This document shows positions 32,911 to 47,963 of a stretch of DNA of 64,000 nucleotides, one piece after another. The number at the start of each line of letters is the position of its first letter. The stretch's first letter is position 1. The stretch covers positions 1,674,001-1,738,000 of the forward strand of contig NZ_CP033898.1 of NCBI RefSeq assembly GCF_003814005.1. The letters are read 5' to 3'. This stretch comes from Corynebacterium pseudopelargi (lineage in GTDB: Bacteria; Actinomycetota; Actinomycetes; Mycobacteriales; Mycobacteriaceae). Under the pieces are notes generated by a model. It did no database searches. It had not been told where the DNA came from and was given only the letters and a program-made list of their open reading frames with translations. The position numbers and the translations under genes were made by a program.

Positions 32911-33723
32911 ATGATCGTTGCCATGCCCAGCAACCATCGCCTCTTCACCCCTTACGCTATAGCCCTTTGCACAAGCCTTGGGCTTCTTCTTGGCGGCTGC
33001 CAGAGTGCTGAGCAGCAACAACCCGAGGCGATGCAGGTGGAGATTTTAGAAACTCGCCCCTTTGATCCAAGTGTGTTCACCCAAGGCATTGAGGTCACTG
33101 ATCATGGTTTGCTTGTCTCCAGTGGCATGTACGGCCAAAGCAGCATTTTTTATCGCGATGATCAAGGCAATCGCCTGCATGAACAGCAGCTTGAACCGGA
33201 GCTTTTTGGTGAGGGCAGCACGCAATTTGGCAACACGGTCTGGCAGCTCACTTGGCGTGCTGGCGAGGCCATCGAGCGCGATGCCACCACCTTGGAGCAG
33301 CGCCGCCGAGTGCAGTATGAAGGCGAGGGCTGGGGTTTGTGCTCTTTTGATGATGTGCTGGTGATGTCCGATGGCACGAGCACATTGCGCCTGCTTGATC
33401 CCCATAGCTTCGAAGAACGAACCCGCTTAGAGGTACAGGGGCTTTCGAGTGCTGATTCCAAGATCAATGAGCTTGCCTGCGTCCAAGGCGATGATGGCCG
33501 TGAGGTATATGCCAATGTGTTTTTAAGCACCAATGTGCTCAAGATCAGTCTGGATGATGATTCTGCCGAGCTTCGTGGGCTTATCGACGCCTCCTCTGTG
33601 CCCAACCGGGCTGTTTCAAACCCCGATCATGTGCTCAATGGAATTGCGAATATCCCCGGCAGTGATGAATTTTGGATCACTGGTAAGCGTTGGCCGGATA
33701 TCTATCGCGTGAGATTTCACTAA
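32911..33723 (+). CDS. Glutaminyl-peptide cyclotransferase, lipoprotein
   Basis: A 270-residue exported protein forming N-terminal pyroglutamate. A lipobox LLLGGC (Cys30) follows a hydrophobic stretch, so it is probably a membrane-anchored lipoprotein. Plant-type glutaminyl cyclase beta-propeller motifs: FDPSVFTQGIE near residue 51, TVWQLTWRAGEAI, GEGWGLC near 140, VMSDGTSTLRLLDP, and LNGIANIPG..WITGKRWP near 245. Start at ATG 32911 is taken; ATG 32923 is the alternative. Its start overlaps the promoter of the divergent DUF3027 gene. The DUF2771 gene follows on the same strand. Confidence 0.85.
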   Translation: MIVAMPSNHRLFTPYAIALCTSLGLLLGGCQSAEQQQPEAMQVEILETRPFDPSVFTQGIEVTDHGLLVSSGMYGQSSIFYRDDQGNRLHEQQLEPELFGEGSTQFGNTVWQLTWRAGEAIERDATTLEQRRRVQYEGEGWGLCSFDDVLVMSDGTSTLRLLDPHSFEERTRLEVQGLSSADSKINELACVQGDDGREVYANVFLSTNVLKISLDDDSAELRGLIDASSVPNRAVSNPDHVLNGIANIPGSDEFWITGKRWPDIYRVRFH

Positions 33724-33744
33724 GGGCAGATAAGATGCAGGCTT

Positions 33745-34260
33745 ATGGTCAGTTCTCGCACACGCATGAAGAATGCTAAACAGATCGGCTTCCTTGCTAT
33801 TGCCGTGGTGATTGTCTTGGTGGCAACCCTTGTGTTCCAGCAATGGTGGGGTGATAGAAAGCAGCGAGAACCAGAAGAAGTCAGCATCACTGTAAGCGCT
33901 GCTGGCCAAAGCTTAGAAGTGTTCCCCTTTAGCATCTGCGAACCGGGCGTGCCCTGCGAGGAAGCAGAGGTGCCGGAGATCAGCCTTGGCAAGGATGACA
34001 GCCTTAAGGTCACGGTGCCGGAGGATGTCGCCGATCACGATTGGACGCTGCTGAAGATCTACGACGACCCTAAAGCAAACGACGAGCAGGCTTTCGGTCC
34101 TCATGAAGCAACCGAGGCATCGGCCCCGGCAATGGTGGAGGAATATGAAAGCAAGCTCGTCGTGTGCGAGGTGACCTCAATTATGATCGGCCACGACGAT
34201 GAGGGCAATGAAACGCCCTACCGCGTGACCTGGTCGGTGCGCGCGAAGATCAACGATTAA
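33745..34260 (+). CDS. DUF2771 family protein, membrane-anchored (171 aa)
   Basis: An actinobacterial protein of unknown function. A single N-terminal membrane segment (IGFLAIAVVIVLVATLVF, about residues 14-31) anchors it; the rest is probably outside. The mature part contains two cysteines in FPFSICEPGVPCEE and one in LVVCEVTSIM, and a beta-rich DUF2771 pattern with EVSITVSAAGQSLEVFP. It is 21 bp after the cyclotransferase gene and likely in its operon. The stop overlaps the convergent cspB stop by 4 bp. Confidence 0.8.
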   Translation: MVSSRTRMKNAKQIGFLAIAVVIVLVATLVFQQWWGDRKQREPEEVSITVSAAGQSLEVFPFSICEPGVPCEEAEVPEISLGKDDSLKVTVPEDVADHDWTLLKIYDDPKANDEQAFGPHEATEASAPAMVEEYESKLVVCEVTSIMIGHDDEGNETPYRVTWSVRAKIND

Positions 34261-34646
34261 GCATCAAGGTCTTTAGCAAGTGCGCGAAGGATCTTGGCAA
34301 TCTGTCGGCCTTCTGCGCGCTCTGGATAACGCCCGGCAGCCAGCGGTGGCATCACGCGCTGTTCCAGGGTGGTCACCAGATCAGCCACGAGGCTATTGAG
34401 CTCTTCGGGCTTGCGCTTGTGGCGCGTGCGGGTCTCGCGCTTGGGCTGCTCGAGCACCTTTAACCGCAGCGCCTGCGGGCCGCGCCGGCCAGCGGCAAAA
34501 TCGAATTCAACGCGTTGGCCTTTGTGCAAGCTTTCTACGCCCTTTGGCAGCACGCTTTGGCTAATAAATACGTCTTCTTCGCCTGGGTTGCTGGCAAATC
34601 CAAAGCCGCGCTCAGGGTCGTACCATCGGATGGTTCCAATAGGCAT
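34257..34646 (-). CDS. cspB: Cold shock protein with C-terminal extension (CspB-type)
   Basis: A 129-residue protein. Residues 1-65 are a cold-shock nucleic-acid-binding domain (GTIRWYDPERGFGFASNPGE, DVFISQSVLPKG), with the RNP1 pattern GFGFAS instead of the common KGFGFI. The remaining 60 residues form a basic linker (KRETRTRHKRKPEEL) and a helical tail; most Csp proteins end near residue 67-70, so this is a long form. The ribosome site GGAGGA is 7-8 bases from ATG 34646. It is adjacent to rpf2, as is cspB in mycobacteria by recollection. Confidence 0.88.
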   Translation of the reverse strand: MPIGTIRWYDPERGFGFASNPGEEDVFISQSVLPKGVESLHKGQRVEFDFAAGRRGPQALRLKVLEQPKRETRTRHKRKPEELNSLVADLVTTLEQRVMPPLAAGRYPERAEGRQIAKILRALAKDLDA

Positions 34647-35720
<1,074 letters not shown>

Positions 35721-35743
35721 CAAGATCGCACACAGCCTTAAGA

Positions 35744-35773
35744 AAGGGAGCCACCGATACCGGTGGCTCCCTT
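35744..35773 (+). terminator. Terminator after rpf2
   Basis: Perfect 13-bp stem AAGGGAGCCACCG / CGGTGGCTCCCTT with a four-base loop, then ATCTTGTG. Placed 24 bp after the stop codon; the T tract is short but the stem is strong. Confidence 0.9.
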
Positions 35774-35823
35774 ATCTTGTGTAGAGCACGGATGAATGCC
35801 TCTGGGAACAGAGGCGCCGCCTC

Positions 35824-36012
35824 TTAGCGGTTAATGCGCGTATAGGGGTGAACGTAGCCGACCTGTTCCGGCGGCACGGGCAGCTCAATATCACCAAAAG
35901 GCGTTTCCGCCCCGGCAACCTTTGCCACCATTTCGGTTACTGCATGTCCATCACCGGGGACGTGCTTAGGCCAGCCCGGATCAACGTATCCCTTTTTCTC
36001 CATGTTTGCCAT
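35824..36012 (-). CDS. Small conserved hypothetical protein (62 aa)
   Basis: Not recognised. It begins MANMEKKGYVDPGWPKHVPG and is proline/glycine-rich, without a signal peptide, membrane segment or cysteine. Codon use matches the surrounding genes, and the upstream region carries GGAAGA and AGGGC close to the start. It is the size of a small regulatory or scaffold protein found in corynebacteria; I cannot name a family. It ends 51 bp beyond the rpf2 terminator and diverges from the gene at 36079. Confidence 0.65.
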   Translation of the reverse strand: MANMEKKGYVDPGWPKHVPGDGHAVTEMVAKVAGAETPFGDIELPVPPEQVGYVHPYTRINR

Positions 36013-36078
36013 GTGCCCTATTCTTCCAAATCACGGGAGAAAAAGTCACCTCCTTTGGGCGTTAAACTTGTCTACATC

Positions 36079-38346
36079 ATGGCGCACTCTCATACCCGAA
36101 GCTTTGTTGATTGGCTTCGATCTTTGGATCAACAGGCCCTCGCTGCCTTGCTAGGCGCACGCCCAGATGCCCTCGCCCCGCCCCCACCGGGGATTACGTC
36201 GCTTGCAGAACGGCTCTTATTGCCCGCTTCCTTGCGCCGAGCAGTGCTACAAGCCCACGCCTTCGACATCGCACTGCTCCACGTCGCCGCATCACAGGGG
36301 GCAGAATTCAGCCCAATTGTTGCCCCCGATTTGGTGCAAAGCCTCCTGCCCATCCTCCAGCGCGAAGCCCCAGAAATCACCACACAGCGGGTAGCAACCC
36401 TCGTGGAACAATCCCAGGAACACCTTGCCCAGTTGGGGCTGTGCATGAATTTTTCTGAAGGGATGATGATTCCCCGCGGTGTGATGAGCGCACTGCCTTC
36501 AGGTTTAGAACCCGCCATCGCCTTCGAGCCTTCGCAACTCCAAAGCCAATTAGATGGCCTTGATCAAAAACAGCGCGCCATCATCGACACGCTCAATCAC
36601 GGCGGCGGCACCGGAACCACCAGAGATGCAGCCATTGACGCTGATCCACAACGCCCAATTCCGCAGCTCATCGCCAAAGGGCTGCTGCTGCGCATTAATG
36701 AACACACCGTGCGCCTGCCCGCGATGGTGCGCGCCGCGCTACGCGGGCTCACCCCGGCTGCACCCACGCTGTTGCCCCCAGACAACTGGCCGCCGGTGTA
36801 TCCGCAGGATCTGGCGGCCAATGATGCCGCCACCGGCGCTGGCCTTGAGATAGTAAGGCTCATGCGCACTGTGATCGAATACCTCGGCCAGCACCCAGGT
36901 GTGCTGGTCAAAAGCGGTGCGCTTGCCCAAAGAACCACCCAGCAGCTATGTACGGCCCTCGAGATTGATCAAGAGGTGCTGGCACAGTTGCTCAGCGTGG
37001 CAGTGGCAGCTCGCCTGATTGCCCGCGGCGAGCCCCAGCCGCTTCCGGCAAGCGATACAGGTGGCGATTATCTCGCCCCCACCTCGCAAGCCGATGCATG
37101 GATGACGCAGCCCATGGCGAAGCAATGGGCACACCTTCTCGAGTCTTGGTGGCTGCAGGCCAATTGGGCGTTGTGGTTGATCGGCACCCCGGATGCCAAA
37201 GGCCAAGCACACAAGATCTTCAGTGCCGATACCATCCTCCGGGACTTGCCGCAGCGTCGACAAGCGCTGCTTGAAGCGGCAGCGGCCAACGGTGGCAGCA
37301 CCAAGCGCATCGAACAGGCTTTGGCATTTGCCCACCCCATCTTGGCGCTCAACATCAGCACCGAGGAAATCGAAGCACAGCTGCGCAACGCCATGTGGAT
37401 TGGTGCCCTAGGCCCAGATCTCGCACCCACGGCGCAACTGGTGGCATTGATCCAGCAGGATTCTGTGCTGCCGGCATGCGAGGCCGCAACCCCGGATCCC
37501 GTGGAGTACTTCATCCCTCAAGGCGATATGACGGTGCTGGTGCCAGGGCCTTTAAGCCCGAAGATCGAAGCGGAATTAAAACTGCTTGCGCAGGTGGAAT
37601 CTCCTGGGCTGGCCAGCGTGTATCGCTTAAACGACGCCAGCATCAGACGGGCTTTAGATGCAGGACGCACCGCAGCAGAGATCAAGGAGTTCTTCCACCG
37701 GCACACCCTCGGTGAACTCCCCCAGGCCGTGGGTTTTTTGGTCGATGATGCAGCCCGAAAGCACGGCAGTATCCGAGGTGGGGCGGCCTTAAGTTATATC
37801 CGAAGCGATGATGAAGCCCTCTTGCAAGAGGCGATACGGGCAGATAGCTCCCACCGCCTCGGCTTGCGTCGAATAGCTCCTAGCGTTGCTATTGCTCAAG
37901 TACCCCTGGTGCAGGTCATTGAGCAGCTCCGGGCAGCAGGGCTCATGCCGGTGGCCGAGGACGATCAAGGAGTGGCCTTGGATCTGCGCCCTGCACCAAG
38001 CCGCATCCCCCTTGCCCCTGCACCCCAGGCAAGCAGTACCCAGCCCAGCATTGAGGCGGCACTGAAAGCGATTGAGGCAGGCGATGCGCTCAACCGAGCA
38101 GCAGAACATGCATCCACCACCACCCCATCGAGTGCCAAAGAAACCCTCGGGCTGCTTCGCGCAGCAGTACGCGCCAACCAGCAGGTGATGCTTGGATTCG
38201 TGGATAACACCGGGCGGGTGCAAAGAATACTTGTGGCACCGGTGGATGTTTCTGCAGGCAAATTGAGCGCGGTGGAAGCGGCAACGGACAAGGTGGAGCA
38301 CTTCCCGCTGCATCGCATTACAGAAGTCGGGCAGATTCAAGGCTAG
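36079..38346 (+). CDS. Large XPB-partner, helicase-associated protein (755 aa)
   Basis: The predicted partner of the XPB helicase immediately downstream. The frame is open to 35848, but only the part from ATG 36079 (MAHSHTRSFVDWL) resembles protein families; it appears leaderless (TAAACT, then TACATC close to the start). It has repeated winged-helix-like segments and the region ADTILRDLPQRRQALLEAAA; the C-terminus carries a strand-rich segment (VMLGFVDNTGRVQRILVAPV). No Walker A box is seen, so it is not a helicase by itself. The homologue of Rv0862c, next to the XPB gene Rv0861c in M. tuberculosis, is my best identification (helicase conserved C-terminal/XPB-associated family). Confidence 0.82.
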   Translation: MAHSHTRSFVDWLRSLDQQALAALLGARPDALAPPPPGITSLAERLLLPASLRRAVLQAHAFDIALLHVAASQGAEFSPIVAPDLVQSLLPILQREAPEITTQRVATLVEQSQEHLAQLGLCMNFSEGMMIPRGVMSALPSGLEPAIAFEPSQLQSQLDGLDQKQRAIIDTLNHGGGTGTTRDAAIDADPQRPIPQLIAKGLLLRINEHTVRLPAMVRAALRGLTPAAPTLLPPDNWPPVYPQDLAANDAATGAGLEIVRLMRTVIEYLGQHPGVLVKSGALAQRTTQQLCTALEIDQEVLAQLLSVAVAARLIARGEPQPLPASDTGGDYLAPTSQADAWMTQPMAKQWAHLLESWWLQANWALWLIGTPDAKGQAHKIFSADTILRDLPQRRQALLEAAAANGGSTKRIEQALAFAHPILALNISTEEIEAQLRNAMWIGALGPDLAPTAQLVALIQQDSVLPACEAATPDPVEYFIPQGDMTVLVPGPLSPKIEAELKLLAQVESPGLASVYRLNDASIRRALDAGRTAAEIKEFFHRHTLGELPQAVGFLVDDAARKHGSIRGGAALSYIRSDDEALLQEAIRADSSHRLGLRRIAPSVAIAQVPLVQVIEQLRAAGLMPVAEDDQGVALDLRPAPSRIPLAPAPQASSTQPSIEAALKAIEAGDALNRAAEHASTTTPSSAKETLGLLRAAVRANQQVMLGFVDNTGRVQRILVAPVDVSAGKLSAVEAATDKVEHFPLHRITEVGQIQG

Positions 38347-38390
38347 ACTGGAGCGTCTGATTCTTTCCGGCCTCTCAAGGAGCGAAGAAC

Positions 38391-40049
38391 ATGGCCTTTG
38401 GCTCTGGTCCCCTCATTGTGCAATCCGATAAAACGGTCTTGCTCGAAATCGATCATGAGCAAGCAGGCGCTGCCCGAGCAGCCCTTGCGCCTTTTGCTGA
38501 GCTCGAACGCGCACCAGAACACGTACACACCTACCGGATCACGCCCTTGGCCTTGTGGAATGCCAGGGCGGCCGGCCACGATGCAGAGCAGCTTGTCGAC
38601 GTCCTAGAGCGCTACTCACGCTTTCCAGTACCGCAGGCGCTGCTCATCGACGTAGCCGAAACCATGGCGCGCTACGGACGCGTGCGCCTGATCCAGCACC
38701 CCGCCCACGGCTTGGTGCTCGAAAGCCAAGAACCTGCGATCCTGGCCGAATTGCGCCGCCATAAGCAGGTCAAAGACATGCTGGGCACACAAATTGATCA
38801 GCACAGTATCGCCGTATTTCCCTCCGAACGCGGCAGGCTCAAGCAGGCCTTGCTCAAGGTGCACTGGCCGGCCGAAGACCTCGCCGGCTATGTCGACGGC
38901 GAAGCGCACCCCATCGCGCTTTCCACCGCCGAGGAACAGTGGGCGTTGCGCGACTACCAACAATTGGCAGCGGAGTCGTTTTGGGAAGGCGGCTCCGGTG
39001 TGGTGGTACTGCCCTGCGGTGCAGGCAAAACCATGGTGGGTGCTGCAGCAATGGCCAAAGCTCAAGCCACCACCTTAATTCTGGTAACCAATACCGTGGC
39101 TGGGCGCCAGTGGCGAGATGAGTTGTTGCGCAGAACCACGCTGAGCGAAGAAGAGATTGGCGAATACTCAGGCGAAAAGAAGGAGATTCGCCCCGTGACC
39201 ATCGCCACCTACCAGGTGGTAACGCGCAAAACTCAAGGCGAATACCGCGCGCTTGAACTTTTCGATTCCCGCGACTGGGGCCTGATCATCTACGACGAGG
39301 TGCACCTCCTACCCGCGCCGGTATTCCGCATGACCTCCGATTTACAGTCGCGCCGGCGCCTCGGGCTCACAGCAACCTTGGTGCGCGAAGACGGCAGAGA
39401 AGGCGACGTCTTTTCGCTCATTGGCCCAAAGCGCTATGACGCCCCCTGGAAAGATCTAGAGATGCAGGGCTATATCGCTACCGCCGAGTGCGTGGAGGTT
39501 CGCACCTCGATGAGCGAATCGGAGCGGATGCTCTATGCCACAGCAGAGCCAAAGGATCGCTACCGCATCGCTGCTTGCGCCGGGTCGAAAATGAAGGCCA
39601 TCGATGCGTTATTACAACGCCACGAAGGTGAACCCACCTTGATCATTGGTGCCTTTATTGATCAATTAGAAGAAATTGCACAGCACCTGCAAGTACCCGT
39701 CATTGAGGGCAAAACCAGCACCAAGAAGCGCGAGGAGCTCTTTCAACGCTTCCGCGATGGTGAGCTGCGCACCCTGGTGGTAAGCAAGGTGGCTAACTTC
39801 TCCATTGATTTACCTGAAGCAGCCGTGGCCATCCAGGTATCTGGCACCTTTGGTTCGCGCCAAGAAGAAGCCCAGCGGCTTGGCCGTTTGCTTCGTCCGA
39901 AAACTCAGGGCAATGAGGCGCATTTTTATACCATCGTCAGCCGCGACAGCCTCGATGCCGAATATGCAGCGCATCGGCAGCGTTTCTTAGCCGAACAAGG
40001 CTATGCCTATCACATTGTGGATGCCGACGATCTGCGCGAGCAGCGCTAA
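38391..40049 (+). CDS. xpb: XPB/ERCC3-type DNA repair helicase
   Basis: A 552-residue superfamily 2 helicase. N-terminal DNA-damage-recognition-like domain, then Walker A LPCGAGKTMVG (residues about 207-217), DEVHLLPAP, TATLVREDGREGDVFSL with the R-E-D motif specific to XPB, and LVVSKVANFSIDLPEA with GSRQEEAQRLGRLLR (motif VI). The start at 38391 has AAGGAG at eight bases. In archaea and actinobacteria XPB acts in repair or transcription. It is 44 bp downstream of its large partner, likely cotranscribed. A GC-rich hairpin follows. Confidence 0.94.
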   Translation: MAFGSGPLIVQSDKTVLLEIDHEQAGAARAALAPFAELERAPEHVHTYRITPLALWNARAAGHDAEQLVDVLERYSRFPVPQALLIDVAETMARYGRVRLIQHPAHGLVLESQEPAILAELRRHKQVKDMLGTQIDQHSIAVFPSERGRLKQALLKVHWPAEDLAGYVDGEAHPIALSTAEEQWALRDYQQLAAESFWEGGSGVVVLPCGAGKTMVGAAAMAKAQATTLILVTNTVAGRQWRDELLRRTTLSEEEIGEYSGEKKEIRPVTIATYQVVTRKTQGEYRALELFDSRDWGLIIYDEVHLLPAPVFRMTSDLQSRRRLGLTATLVREDGREGDVFSLIGPKRYDAPWKDLEMQGYIATAECVEVRTSMSESERMLYATAEPKDRYRIAACAGSKMKAIDALLQRHEGEPTLIIGAFIDQLEEIAQHLQVPVIEGKTSTKKREELFQRFRDGELRTLVVSKVANFSIDLPEAAVAIQVSGTFGSRQEEAQRLGRLLRPKTQGNEAHFYTIVSRDSLDAEYAAHRQRFLAEQGYAYHIVDADDLREQR

Positions 40050-40066
40050 AAACTCGCCGCATCCAA

Positions 40067-40107
40067 CCCCATCCCCTGTTAGCCCAGTACGGGCAGGGGT
40101 GTGGGGG
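40067..40107 (+). terminator. Probable terminator after xpb
   Basis: CCCCATCCCCTG and CAGGGGTGTGGGG pair with one bulge around a 15-base loop. No T tract follows, so confidence is moderate. Confidence 0.4.
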
Positions 40108-40225
40108 CCGTGGGGCGTCGACAAGCTCAAGCCAAGCCCACACCGAGCCCACACCAAGTCCCGGCCTACCTGAAAGCCAGACGCGGAGGCTCACATAAGA
40201 GCGCAAGACGCTAGGCTTAGAGGCT

Positions 40226-40867
40226 ATGGCTAACTTTCACTTTGATGTCGATACCGAATACGCCAAGAAGCACAATGAGCTGCTCAAAGATACCAAGCGT
40301 TTACAGATTTCTGCCGCTTTGTTCGGCCTGATTCAGCTTGGCATTGGCGCGGCATTTTATGCCTGGCTCGGTGCTGGCATGGGCACCATCATCCTGGTGG
40401 TCTTTGCTGTGATGGCCTTGATTAGCTTTGGCATGATCGCTGTGATTCCCAAACAGGTGGGCAAGGTCAATGAGCTCTATAGCGCCTATCCCCTGTGCCC
40501 TGCGGTAATTGCCAAGGTGAATCCCCGCGATGTGGTGTTGTTGGCGCTGGTGAATATCAACCAGGACCAAAGCCTCCCGCCGCGTTGGGGTTTAGCAGCC
40601 CGCACGGTAAGCAATCTCGATGGGCACGCCCGAGCAGAGGGCGAAAAGGTGCCGGCGGTGGCGGTAACGGGGCGTCGTTCCTCGCGCAACACCACCACTT
40701 GGGATGAGATTACGCCGATGCCGATTGCCTGGGGTACACCCGATCAGGCGGTGATCAAGCGCGCCAAGCAGGCCATCCCCCAGCGCGATTGGGATTTGCT
40801 GCAGCGTCACAGTGGTGACCTTGAGGCCGTGCGCGCCACCAAGTATGACCTGTTGGAGCTGAAGTAA
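40226..40867 (+). CDS. DUF3239 membrane protein (213 aa)
   Basis: A corynebacterial family of unknown function. Two membrane segments (about residues 28-48 and 52-74: ISAALFGLIQLGIGAAFYAW and MGTIILVVFAVMALISFGMI) are followed by a soluble domain with LYSAYPLCPAVIAKVNPRDV and PRWGLAARTVSNLDGH. Start at 40226. It overlaps the next gene by one base (TAATG), so translation is coupled, and it is probably functionally linked with the aminotransferase, though the role is unknown. Confidence 0.82.
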   Translation: MANFHFDVDTEYAKKHNELLKDTKRLQISAALFGLIQLGIGAAFYAWLGAGMGTIILVVFAVMALISFGMIAVIPKQVGKVNELYSAYPLCPAVIAKVNPRDVVLLALVNINQDQSLPPRWGLAARTVSNLDGHARAEGEKVPAVAVTGRRSSRNTTTWDEITPMPIAWGTPDQAVIKRAKQAIPQRDWDLLQRHSGDLEAVRATKYDLLELK

Positions 40868-42012
40868 TGGTTGCGCGCTTGGCGGAGTTTCAAGAAACGA
40901 TTTTTGCCACCATGAGCGCGATGGCGCAGCACTATGATGCCATCAATCTCGGGCAGGGGTTTCCTGATCAAGACGGCCCTGCAGCGATGCTGCACAAGGC
41001 CCAAGCAGAGATCGCTGCTGGCAATAATCAATACGCCCCAGGTCCTGGTATGCAGGTGTTGCGCGAGGCTGTGGCTGCGCATCAACGCCGCTATGGCCTC
41101 GATGTATCCCCGGATGAGGTGCTCGTTACCGTGGGCGCCACAGAGGCGATCAGTGCCAGTGTTTTAGGCCTTGTCGAGCCCGGCCAAGAAGTGATCGTTG
41201 TTGAGCCCTTTTATGATGCCTACGCCGCTGCTATTGCGTTGGCGGGGGCCAAAAGGGTGGCAGTGCCGTTAAAGCCTTCGGGCAAGTCTTGGGATTTGGA
41301 CGTCGATGCCATCGAGGCAGCCATCGGCCCGAATACGGCCATGCTGATCATCAACAATCCCCACAATCCCACGGGTGCTGTGTTCAGCGAGGCTTCGATG
41401 CAGCGTCTTGCCTCAATCCTGCAACCCCATGATGTGGTGGTGCTATCGGATGAGGTGTATGAGCATTTGCTTTTCGACGCCCAACGTCACCGCCCCACCT
41501 GTAGTTATCCGGGCATGGCGGCCCGGACCATTACTGTCTCATCGGCGGCGAAAACCTTCAATGCCACTGGCTGGAAAACGGGCTGGGCCATTGCCCCGGT
41601 GGAGCTTTTAGCCAAGATCCGCCAGGCAAAGCAGTACCTGACCTATGTTGGCGCGAGCTGTTTCCAACCCGCTGTGGCTTATGCCTTGGAAGAAGAAATG
41701 GCCTGGGTTGAAGATCTGGCCCAAAGCCTCGAGCGCAAGCGCACGCTGTTGGCCGAGGCTTTGGAATCTGCTGGTTTCCAGGTCCATGACTGCCCCGGCA
41801 CCTATTATTTGGTGGCTGATTTTAGTGGCTTGAGTGATCGTTCTGGCCGCGAATTTTGCGAGCAATTAGTACAAGAGCACGGCGTGGCTGCCATTCCGAT
41901 TGAAGTTTTTTGTGATCACCCTGAGGGTTGGGAGCGCAAGATTCGCTTTGCTCTTTGTAAGCAGGAAGATGTAATCCGTGAGGCTGCGAAGCGTTTGGCT
42001 TTGCAGTCTTAG
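40867..42012 (+). CDS. PLP-dependent aminotransferase, class I/II (DapC-type)
   Basis: Fold-type I aminotransferase of 381 residues. Motifs: INLGQGFPDQDGPAAML near residue 25, NQYAPGPGMQVLREAVA near 57, IINNPHNPTGAVFSEASM near 160, DEVYEHLLF near 195, and the PLP lysine in VSSAAKTFNATGWKTGWA near 225. In M. tuberculosis the syntenic gene Rv0858c is described as DapC, N-succinyl-LL-diaminopimelate aminotransferase, for lysine and peptidoglycan precursors; kynurenine/methionine aminotransferase (YbdL-like) is a close alternative. Coupled to the upstream DUF3239 gene. Confidence 0.87.
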   Translation: MVARLAEFQETIFATMSAMAQHYDAINLGQGFPDQDGPAAMLHKAQAEIAAGNNQYAPGPGMQVLREAVAAHQRRYGLDVSPDEVLVTVGATEAISASVLGLVEPGQEVIVVEPFYDAYAAAIALAGAKRVAVPLKPSGKSWDLDVDAIEAAIGPNTAMLIINNPHNPTGAVFSEASMQRLASILQPHDVVVLSDEVYEHLLFDAQRHRPTCSYPGMAARTITVSSAAKTFNATGWKTGWAIAPVELLAKIRQAKQYLTYVGASCFQPAVAYALEEEMAWVEDLAQSLERKRTLLAEALESAGFQVHDCPGTYYLVADFSGLSDRSGREFCEQLVQEHGVAAIPIEVFCDHPEGWERKIRFALCKQEDVIREAAKRLALQS

Positions 42013-42027
42013 GGGGTGTAGATATAG

Positions 42028-42060
42028 CAAAAACGCACCCTGGTGTGGGGTGCGTTTTTG
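42028..42060 (+). terminator. Terminator after the aminotransferase
   Basis: Perfect 13-bp stem CAAAAACGCACCC / GGGTGCGTTTTTG with a seven-base loop. It sits between convergent transcripts (the aminotransferase on plus, the rRNA operon on minus) and has A and T runs on both sides, so it can act both ways. Confidence 0.9.
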
Positions 42061-42075
42061 TGTTGTGAAGTTGTT

Positions 42076-42193
42076 GGTCGGCGGTGTCTTACTCTCCCAC
42101 ACCCTCCCGGGTGCAGTACCATCAGCGCTATCGGGCTTAGCTTCCGGGTTCGGAATGGGTCCGGGCGTGACCCCGATGCTATAACCACCGACA
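42076..42193 (-). rRNA. rrf: 5S ribosomal RNA
   Basis: About 118 nt on the minus strand. Its ends pair (5' GTCGGTGG with 3' CCGCCGAC), and the interior carries the 5S pattern (plus strand GGGTTCGGAATGGGTCCGGG and TACCATCAGCGCTATCGGGC). It is last in the rRNA operon; ends are approximate to a few bases. Confidence 0.9.
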
Positions 42194-42233
42194 CGTTTAT
42201 GTTGTTTGGTGTTGTTTGGGGGGTGTTGTGTCA

Positions 42234-42255
42234 GGACTGCATAGTGGACGCGAGT
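42234..42255 (-). promoter_or_regulatory. 3' half of the 23S rRNA processing stem
   Basis: GGACTGCATAGTGGACGCGA (plus strand, 42234-42253, extending to 42255) is the reverse complement, with two mismatches, of the element at 45595-45616 on the far side of 23S. The two halves would form a stem of about 22 bp that encloses the 23S precursor for RNase III. The 42194-42299 spacer contains no tRNA. Confidence 0.7.
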
Positions 42256-42299
42256 TGTAACACACCTTCATATGTGTGTGTCAGGTGGTGTGTTTTTTG

Positions 42300-47470
<5,171 letters not shown>

Positions 47471-47923
47471 AAATGAACAAAACAGTCCACAAAGGCTCGT
47501 GAAAAGCCCAAAACCTAGCAAAGCCACCACCAAAACAGTGGCAACCAAACCAAACGATGACAAAAAAATCATCAAAAACAAAACAGGGCAATCAGTGCAC
47601 ACGCATGGCCATCCTTGACGAGGACAAACAACCACACACACCAATCACCCTAAGTACTACCAATCACAATAACCGTGACAACAGCACCACAACCGGCACC
47701 ACCAACACGACCATCATCATCAACAGCACAAAACATATAAAAAGTATTGGCACACTATTGAGTTCTCAAACAACACGCACAACAACCCCACACCAACTAA
47801 GGAAAGGGAAGCTGCAAATGGTATTTCGTCTACCGCTCGTTTTCTTAACCGCCATCTCCACATCGTGGGGGCGTTGTCGGTCGCGGCGACTCACATAAAG
47901 TTACACACACACCAACAACAACA
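47471..47923 (-). promoter_or_regulatory. rRNA operon leader and promoter region
   Basis: About 450 bp, no gene. The leader carries a conserved actinobacterial antitermination/processing element: minus sense GTTGTTTGAGAACTCAATAG at 47755-47774 (plus strand CACACTATTGAGTTCTCAAA). The promoter core is not clear by eye; it lies between about 47800 and 47920. The short frame at 47557-47898 is considered noise. Confidence 0.6.
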
Positions 47924-47950
47924 CAAACCCGCAGGTAAACTGCGGGTTTG
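47924..47950 (-). terminator. Terminator after the iron-chelate ABC operon
   Basis: Perfect 11-bp stem CAAACCCGCAG / CTGCGGGTTTG with a five-base loop, 13 bp after the ATPase stop. It separates the ABC operon from the rRNA promoter region on the same strand. Confidence 0.85.
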
Positions 47951-47963
47951 AACGTCGAAAAGC

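Noticed and set aside
35848..36078. 77-codon N-terminal extension of the XPB-partner protein
   Set aside because: Covers the small gene at 35824-36012 on the other strand and has no protein-like features; ATG 36079 is the more natural start.
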